From: DASQVO01 sp035640715
GTDB taxonomy: Bacteria > Actinomycetota > Actinomycetes > Streptosporangiales > Streptosporangiaceae
Direction: 5' to 3'
Assembly (NCBI GenBank): GCA_035640715.1
Contig: DASQVO010000196.1
Coordinates: 1-8,730, forward strand
DNA length: 8,730 nucleotides
This document shows positions 5,056 through 8,730 of the stretch, piece after piece. The number at the start of each line of letters is the position of its first letter. Positions within the stretch are counted from its first letter, which is position 1. The notes below the pieces were generated by a model, which saw nothing but the letters and a program-made list of their open reading frames with translations, had not been told where the DNA came from and made no database searches. A program made the position numbers and the translations under genes.

Positions 5056-5826
5056 CTACTCCGCCTGCTCCGGCGGGGCCGCGGACCGCGTACGCACCAG
5101 CACCTCGATACCGTCGAGGATCCGCTCCAGGCCGAAGATGAACTCATCGTCCGGGTCGTCGTACCTCTCGAAGACGCCAGAAGCGACGAACCGATTGATC
5201 GCCGGGAACCGCTGCGCATCGGCCAGCTTGGCCAGCAGGCGGCCATAGGCGGACATCCACTCGTCCGGGCTGGCGCCGGACGAGCGGACAGCGGCCTCGA
5301 TGTCCGCACCGGTGGCCGCTTCGTTCCGGACGTAGCCGCTGACCAGCAGGATCACCGACACCTTCTCCGCCTCCGTGAGGCCGGTGTCGCGCAGGCAGGC
5401 GAGGACCTGCTCGAACCAGGCGACCTCGTTGGGGCGGACCGGCAGCCCGCTGATCGGGGCCCGCAGCACCCATGGGTGCCGATGCATGACGGCGCGCATG
5501 ACCCACGCCGACCGCGACAGGCCGTCCCGCCACCCCCCATCCGGGGCCGCGGGCACCAGGGCCTGCTCGTATACGGCGTCCACCATGAGCGCGATCAGCT
5601 CGTCCTTGGCCGCCACGTACCGGTAGAGGGACATCGGCGCGGAGCCGAGTTCGGCGGCAACCCGGCTCATCGAGACCGCCGCGAGCCCCTCGGACTCGGC
5701 GACCTTCACCCCGGCCTCGACGATCCGGCTCAGGCTCAGGCCGGGTTTCGGGCCCTTGTGCGGACGCTCGCGCAGGCCCCAGGCCGCCTCAATGCTGGCG
5801 GGCAGCTCCCAGACGGCTCCGCTCAT
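5056..5826 (-). CDS. TetR/AcrR-family transcriptional regulator
   Basis: This 256-residue protein has an N-terminal TetR DNA-binding domain: SLSRIVEAGVKVAESEGLAA (31-50), then the helix-turn-helix VSMSRVAAELGSAPMSLYRY (51-70) and VAAKDEL. The C-terminal part (about 95-245) resembles the TetR_C (PF02909-type) ligand-binding and dimerisation domain, including WVMRAVMHRHPWVL and FIFGLERILDGIEVLV. About 27 residues precede the usual domain start. The start is ATG 5826-5824 with GGGAG a few bases upstream; an upstream in-frame TTG (5964) would translate through repeats and was rejected. Divergently placed opposite a DrrAB-like exporter, it is probably that exporter's ligand-released repressor acting on the two palindromes at 6104-6141, and probably autoregulated since these also flank its own upstream region. 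The ligand is unknown. Confidence 0.92.
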   Translation of the reverse strand: MSGAVWELPASIEAAWGLRERPHKGPKPGLSLSRIVEAGVKVAESEGLAAVSMSRVAAELGSAPMSLYRYVAAKDELIALMVDAVYEQALVPAAPDGGWRDGLSRSAWVMRAVMHRHPWVLRAPISGLPVRPNEVAWFEQVLACLRDTGLTEAEKVSVILLVSGYVRNEAATGADIEAAVRSSGASPDEWMSAYGRLLAKLADAQRFPAINRFVASGVFERYDDPDDEFIFGLERILDGIEVLVRTRSAAPPEQAE

Positions 5827-5834
5827 TGGTCTCC

Positions 5835-5940
5835 CGCTCGCTTCCGGGGCGCCTTGAGGCGCCGCCTTCCCTCGTCGCTCGTGCCCTGTCTCACGCTCGC
5901 CTCCGGGGCGCCTTGAGGCGTCACCTTCCCTCGTCGCTCG
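5835..5940. repeat. Tandem imperfect repeat A, two 47-bp copies
   Basis: Copies at 5835-5881 and 5894-5940 match at 44 of 47 bases, with a period of 59 bp. Each contains GGCGCC-TTGA-GGCG(C/T)C, a self-complementary core that can form a hairpin (perfect in copy 1), followed by CTTCCCTCGTCGCTCG. They lie in the untranslated leader of the TetR gene and touch its ribosome binding region. Confidence 0.85.
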
Positions 5941-6064
5941 TTCCTCGCTCCTCAGTCCAGGCAACGCCGCGCCCCTCCAGCTCGCTCGTATCTTGCTCCT
6001 CAGTCCAGGCGGCGCCGAGCCCCTCCTGCTCGCTCATGCCCGGCTGTGCGCCGTCGTCGTTCAT
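5921..6064 (-). CDS. Possible 47-residue repeat-containing ORF upstream of TetR
   Basis: ATG 6064-6062 is preceded by GCGGAGG, though the spacer is only about 2 nt; a second ATG at 6037 is also in frame. The product starts MNDDGAQPGMSEQEGLGAAW and contains a 16-residue internal repeat, E(Q/L)EG(L/R)G(A/V)AWTEE, encoded by repeat B with its reading frame kept. Most third positions are G or C. No family is recognised. It would be the first ORF on the TetR transcript. It may be a small acidic protein, a translated leader, or only a frame kept open by the repeat's composition. Confidence 0.35.
   Translation of the reverse strand: MNDDGAQPGMSEQEGLGAAWTEEQDTSELEGRGVAWTEERGTSDEGR
5947..6037. repeat. 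Tandem imperfect repeat B, two 43-bp copies
   Basis: Copies at 5947-5989 and 5995-6037 match at 38 of 43 bases, with a period of 48 bp, exactly 16 codons. Each begins GCTCCTCAGTCCAGGC and ends GCTCGCTC. It follows directly on repeat A, and both share the CTCGCTC-type word, so the whole 5835-6037 block may have grown by local duplication. Confidence 0.85.
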
Positions 6065-6084
6065 GGCCTCCGCTTCCCATCGGG

Positions 6085-6113
6085 TTGACATCCATCCTAA
6101 GACTGCGTATACC
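6085..6113 (+). promoter_or_regulatory. Near-consensus promoter of the ABC exporter
   Basis: A perfect TTGACA (6085-6090), a 17-bp spacer and TATACC (6108-6113). Transcription should start near 6120, leaving a leader of about 120 nt before the ATPase ATG. The -10 box lies inside the first palindromic operator, so a bound repressor would exclude RNA polymerase. On the minus strand, a weaker TTACTG-N19-TAGGAT (6124-6094) could serve the TetR gene. Confidence 0.75.
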
Positions 6114-6120
6114 TTACGCA
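6104..6120. promoter_or_regulatory. TetR operator 1 (overlaps the -10 box)
   Basis: TGCGTATACCTTACGCA is a 17-bp dyad. Relative to the pattern TGCGTAT-N3-ATACGCA it has one mismatch. Its place over the -10 box of the exporter promoter, between the divergent TetR and exporter genes, suggests it is the TetR binding site. Confidence 0.75.
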
Positions 6121-6124
6121 GTAA

Positions 6125-6141
6125 TGCGTATGTCATACGCA
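6125..6141. promoter_or_regulatory. TetR operator 2 (at the start point)
   Basis: TGCGTATGTCATACGCA is a perfect 7-bp dyad with a 3-bp centre, the same sequence pattern as operator 1 and shifted by 21 bp. Two turns of the helix put both sites on the same DNA face, as expected for cooperative binding of two dimers. Confidence 0.75.
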
Positions 6142-6238
6142 AAACGGTGGCGGTCGTGAGAGCGGGCGGTAAGCGCTACGACGAGGCGGCCACGGGGACC
6201 GGCGCGGTGCGCGCCACGACGTGAAGGAGCATCCAGGC

Positions 6239-7192
6239 ATGGCCGACGATCCGGCAATCGAGGCGACCGGCCTCCAGAAGTCCTACGGTCCGGCGAGCGT
6301 CCTCGCCGGGGTCGACCTGCGGGTTGCCCGCGGCAGCGTGTTCTCGCTGCTCGGCCCGAACGGCGCAGGCAAGACGACCACGGTGCGGATACTGTCCACG
6401 CTGCTGCGGCCCGACGCGGGACGGGCGCGGGTGGCCGGTCTCGACCTCATCCGCGACCGCCACCTCGTCCGGCGCAGCATCAGTCTCACCGGCCAGTACG
6501 CGGCCCTGGACGAACTGCAGACCGGTGCGGAGAACCTGCGCATGATGGCCCGGCTGTCCGGTCTGCGGGGTGACCAGGCCCGGCGGCGGGCCGACGACCT
6601 GCTCGCACGGTTTGGGCTCGCCGAGGCCGGCCGGCGCCGGGTCGCGACGTACTCCGGCGGGATGCGCCGGCGGCTCGATCTCGCCGCCAGCCTGGTCGGC
6701 CGCCCGTCGGTGATCTTCCTGGATGAGCCGGCCACCGGGCTGGACCTGCCCAGCCGCAAGGCGATGTGGGACGTGGTCACCGAGCTGGCCGGCTCCGGCG
6801 TGACGATCTTCCTTACCACCCAGTACCTGGAGGAGGCCGACCGGCTGGCCGGGCGGATCGCCGTGCTCGACGGCGGGCGCGTCGTCGCAGACGGCACCCC
6901 GGCGGAGCTCAAGCAGCGCGTCGCCGGGCAGCGGCTGGACCTCATGCTGGCCGGCCCGGAGGAGTTTGCCGAGGCCGCCCGCTGCCTTGGCGAGCGCGCC
7001 ACCCTCCGCGACCCGGCCACCCGAACGCTCGGGGTGCCCACCGACGGCAGCGCCGCGCACGTGCGGGCGCTGCTCGACGACATCGACCCGGGGCGCCGGC
7101 TGGTGGCCGCCTTCACCGTGCACGCCGCCACGCTCGACGACGTGTTCCTCGCCCTGACCGGCCCGAGCGCAAAGGAGACCGCACATGTCTGA
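6239..7192 (+). CDS. DrrA-like ABC exporter ATP-binding protein
   Basis: This 317-residue ATPase provides energy for export. It has Walker A GPNGAGKT (39-46), a Q-loop at Q86 (LTGQYAALDE), the ABC signature YSGGM (138-142), Walker B VIFLDEP (158-164), and the D-loop TGLD (166-169). The H-loop position carries Gln (TTQYLEEAD, Q195), which I recall in other daunorubicin-resistance-type ATPases. The C-terminal 100 residues are a DUF4162-like extension typical of the DrrA group, which exports drugs or lipids with a DrrB-type permease. The start is ATG 6239 with GAAGGAG (6223-6229) 9 nt before it; the in-frame GTG at 6221 lies in front of this binding site and was rejected. It overlaps the permease gene by 8 nt. 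Expression is probably repressed by the neighbouring TetR protein. The substrate is unknown. Confidence 0.93.
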   Translation: MADDPAIEATGLQKSYGPASVLAGVDLRVARGSVFSLLGPNGAGKTTTVRILSTLLRPDAGRARVAGLDLIRDRHLVRRSISLTGQYAALDELQTGAENLRMMARLSGLRGDQARRRADDLLARFGLAEAGRRRVATYSGGMRRRLDLAASLVGRPSVIFLDEPATGLDLPSRKAMWDVVTELAGSGVTIFLTTQYLEEADRLAGRIAVLDGGRVVADGTPAELKQRVAGQRLDLMLAGPEEFAEAARCLGERATLRDPATRTLGVPTDGSAAHVRALLDDIDPGRRLVAAFTVHAATLDDVFLALTGPSAKETAHV

Positions 7193-8015
7193 GCTGGCCA
7201 CCCAGGTCCCGGCAGGCCCTGCGGCCATGGCACGCGGCGGGGGCCGCGCCATCGCCAGGACCACGGTCGCCCTGGGCCACTCGCTCACCATGTCCGCGCG
7301 AAGCGCGCGGCTGGCCACGCGCCAGATCGACGGGCTGATGACCTCACTGTTCCTGCCCGTGATGCTGATGGTGGTCTTCGTCTACCTGTTCGGCGGTGCG
7401 ATCGAGACGGGCACGAGGCACTACATCACCTACGTGGTGCCAGGCGTCATGCTGCTCTGCGCCGGTGTCGGCTCGGCGAGCACGGCGGTGACCGTCGCCC
7501 AGGACATGACCGGCGGCATCATCGACCGCTTCCGGTCGATGGACGTAAGCGGCGCGGCGGTCATCGCCGGTCACGTTGTGGCCAGCGCGGCGCGCAATGC
7601 CGCGTCGGCCGTCCTCGTGTTCGGGGTGGCCTTCGCGATCGGCTTCCGGCCGGCCGCCGGGCCGGCCGCCTGGCTCGCCGTGACCGGCATCCTGCTGCTG
7701 TACGTGCTCGCCATCTCCTGGCTGTGTGCGGCGGCCGGGCTGCTGCTCTCACCCGAGGCAGCCAACTCCGTGATGTTCGTGCCGATGATGGTGACCTACG
7801 CGAGCAGTGCGTTTGTGCCGATCCGGACGATGCCCTCCTGGCTGCACGGATTCGCCCACTACCAGCCGGCGACGCCGGTCATCGAGACGCTCCGCGGCCT
7901 GCTGCTGGGCACGCACGTCGGCGCGAGCGGATGGCAGGCCGTGGCCTGGTGCGGCGGCATCCTCATCGTGTCGGCCGCGCTGTCGGCCCTGGCATTCCGC
8001 CGGCGCACCAGCTGA
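7185..8015 (+). CDS. DrrB-like ABC-2 type exporter permease
   Basis: This 276-residue integral membrane protein has a roughly 50-residue N-terminal cytoplasmic part and about six hydrophobic segments (53-71, 81-104, 124-152, 163-188, 194-211, 252-271), the ABC-2 membrane layout. The segment between the second and third helices, VAQDMTGGIIDRFRSMDVS (104-122), is the family's conserved cytoplasmic helix that contacts the ATPase, and SSAFVPIRTMPSWLHGFAHYQPATPVIETLRG (207-238) is the typical extracellular re-entrant part before the last helix. The start is ATG 7185 with AAAGGAG (7171-7177) 7 nt upstream, inside the 3' end of the ATPase gene, so translation is coupled. With the ATPase it would form a dimeric exporter of hydrophobic compounds. 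Confidence 0.92.
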   Translation: MSELATQVPAGPAAMARGGGRAIARTTVALGHSLTMSARSARLATRQIDGLMTSLFLPVMLMVVFVYLFGGAIETGTRHYITYVVPGVMLLCAGVGSASTAVTVAQDMTGGIIDRFRSMDVSGAAVIAGHVVASAARNAASAVLVFGVAFAIGFRPAAGPAAWLAVTGILLLYVLAISWLCAAAGLLLSPEAANSVMFVPMMVTYASSAFVPIRTMPSWLHGFAHYQPATPVIETLRGLLLGTHVGASGWQAVAWCGGILIVSAALSALAFRRRTS

Positions 8016-8040
8016 CCCGCCCGGACGGGGCACCCATAAC

Positions 8041-8076
8041 GAAGCCCGGGCCGACGTGATCGCCGGCCCGGGCTTC
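8041..8076. terminator. Bidirectional hairpin terminator after the exporter
   Basis: GAAGCCCGGGCCG (8041-8053) pairs perfectly over 13 bp with CGGCCCGGGCTTC (8064-8076), loop 10 nt. It lies 25 nt past the permease stop and 68 nt past the stop of the convergent DJ-1/PfpI gene. There is no T-tract, as is common for high-GC actinobacteria. Confidence 0.8.
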
Positions 8077-8143
8077 CAGTTCGGCGGCACATCGCCTGCC
8101 TGCATGCTCAGGCGGGCAGAGCCTGCTCCATCTTGGCCTGCGG

Positions 8144-8713
8144 TCAGGCAGGTTGCGCCTCCCGCTGGAACACCTCGACGAGACGGGCGCAGAACGCCGG
8201 CAGGTCATCCGGCTTGCGGCTCGTTACCAGCACGTTGGGGCCGCCAGTGCACACCTGGACTTCGGTGTCCACCCAGTTGCCCCCGGCGTTGCGGATGTCG
8301 GTCTTGAGGCTGGGCCAGGAGGTAAGGGTCCGCCCCCGGACCATGTCCGCCTCGACGATGGTCCACGGGCCGTGGCAGATCACGGCCGCGGGCTTGCCGG
8401 CCTCGAACATCGACCGTACGAAGTTCACCGCCGCCGGTACCATGCGCAGCTGATCAGGGTTGGCCACGCCGCCTGGCAGGACGAGGGCATCGTAGTCGTC
8501 CGGTCTGACATCCCCGACGGCGCGCTGGGCGGGGAACGTGTCAGCCTTGTCGAGGTGGTTGAACGCCTGTACCTGACCCGCCTTGGGAGCCAGCAGCTCA
8601 GGCGTGCCCCCGGCATCCTTCACCGCCTGCCAGGGCGTTGTCAGCTCGACCTGCTCGACACCCTCGTTGGCGGTAAGAAAGGCCACGCGCAGGCCACTCA
8701 GTTCATTGGCCAT
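8144..8713 (-). CDS. DJ-1/PfpI family protein (type 1 glutamine amidotransferase-like)
   Basis: This 189-residue cytoplasmic protein has the PfpI pattern: LRVAFLTANEGVEQVEL (8-24) with E20 matching the active-site Glu; DYDALVLPGGVANPDQLR (73-90); and the nucleophile elbow AAVICHGPW (109-117) with C113 and the adjacent H114. The C-terminal half contains LTSWPSLKTDIRNAGGNWVD (130-149), also typical. Family members have been reported as peptidases, chaperones or deglycases acting on glycated protein and small molecules, and are often stress induced; which applies here cannot be read. The start is ATG 8713-8711 with AGGAGG 8 nt upstream, close to the right edge, so the promoter is mostly outside the window. 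It is convergent with the exporter genes, sharing the hairpin terminator. Confidence 0.93.
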   Translation of the reverse strand: MANELSGLRVAFLTANEGVEQVELTTPWQAVKDAGGTPELLAPKAGQVQAFNHLDKADTFPAQRAVGDVRPDDYDALVLPGGVANPDQLRMVPAAVNFVRSMFEAGKPAAVICHGPWTIVEADMVRGRTLTSWPSLKTDIRNAGGNWVDTEVQVCTGGPNVLVTSRKPDDLPAFCARLVEVFQREAQPA

Positions 8714-8730
8714 GATGCTGTCCTCCTCTC

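Noticed and set aside
4211..5309. Long overlapping ORFs on both strands (345 and 340 codons)
   Set aside because: They are shadow frames of the lipid kinase and TetR genes, rich in Arg/Pro/Ala with no domains.
5827..5964. Upstream TTG start giving a longer TetR protein
   Set aside because: It would add 46 residues translated from repeat A that are unlike any TetR N-terminus, whereas ATG 5826 has GGGAG just upstream.
5835..6037. CRISPR-like array
   Set aside because: There are only two copies of each of two different units, the 'spacers' are 5-12 bp, and no cas genes are present.
5826..6224. Plus-strand ORF of 132 codons across the repeat block
   Set aside because: It has no usable ribosome binding site, runs through the promoter and operators, and is Ser/Pro/Arg-rich from the repeats.
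6221..6238. GTG 6221 as the start of the ATPase
   Set aside because: The GAAGGAG site begins at 6223, within those codons, and is correctly spaced for ATG 6239.
6176..7318. Minus-strand ORF of 380 codons, the longest in the window
   Set aside because: It is antisense to the DrrA-like ATPase, whose Walker A, signature and Walker B motifs prove the plus frame. The composition is low-complexity G/R/H/P/Q.

Overview
The window looks like chromosomal DNA from a high-GC actinobacterium. Codons are strongly G/C-biased at the third position, Shine-Dalgarno sequences are GGAGG-type, GTG and TTG starts occur, hairpins lack T-tracts, and the protein families are typical of the phylum. The exact genus cannot be read from the sequence. 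No rRNA, tRNA, CRISPR array, insertion sequence or phage gene was seen.

Left part (1-2370, all minus strand): an HAD-family hydrolase (haloacid dehalogenase type II-like), a phytanoyl-CoA dioxygenase (PhyH)-like oxygenase, and the first 23 codons of a probable adenosine-specific kinase that runs off the left edge. Two short ORFs with good ribosome binding sites overlap the starts of the oxygenase and the kinase. Further upstream is a single-domain STAS (anti-sigma-factor antagonist) protein in which the usual phospho-acceptor serine is alanine.

Centre (2371-5055): a comparatively AT-rich intergenic stretch carries a 7-bp inverted repeat. It is followed by a plus-strand element resembling a compact cobalamin riboswitch, with no plus-strand gene after it; it points into the 3' end of a membrane-anchored DUF3048 (YerB-like) gene. 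That gene has a recognisable sigma-70-type promoter. Next is a diacylglycerol/lipid kinase family gene, which probably forms a two-gene transcription unit with the TetR gene upstream of it.

Right part (5056-8730): a divergent regulatory module. A TetR-family regulator (minus) faces a DrrA/DrrB-like two-gene ABC exporter (plus). Between them lies a near-consensus promoter, TTGACA-N17-TATACC. Its -10 box sits inside the first of two nearly identical 17-bp palindromes of pattern TGCGTAT-N3-ATACGCA, spaced 21 bp apart. The likely logic is that TetR represses the exporter, and possibly itself, until a lipophilic ligand releases it. The TetR leader is unusual: it holds two families of tandem imperfect repeats and a possible 47-codon ORF with a 16-residue internal repeat. 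A 13-bp hairpin terminator separates the exporter from a convergent DJ-1/PfpI family gene at the right edge.
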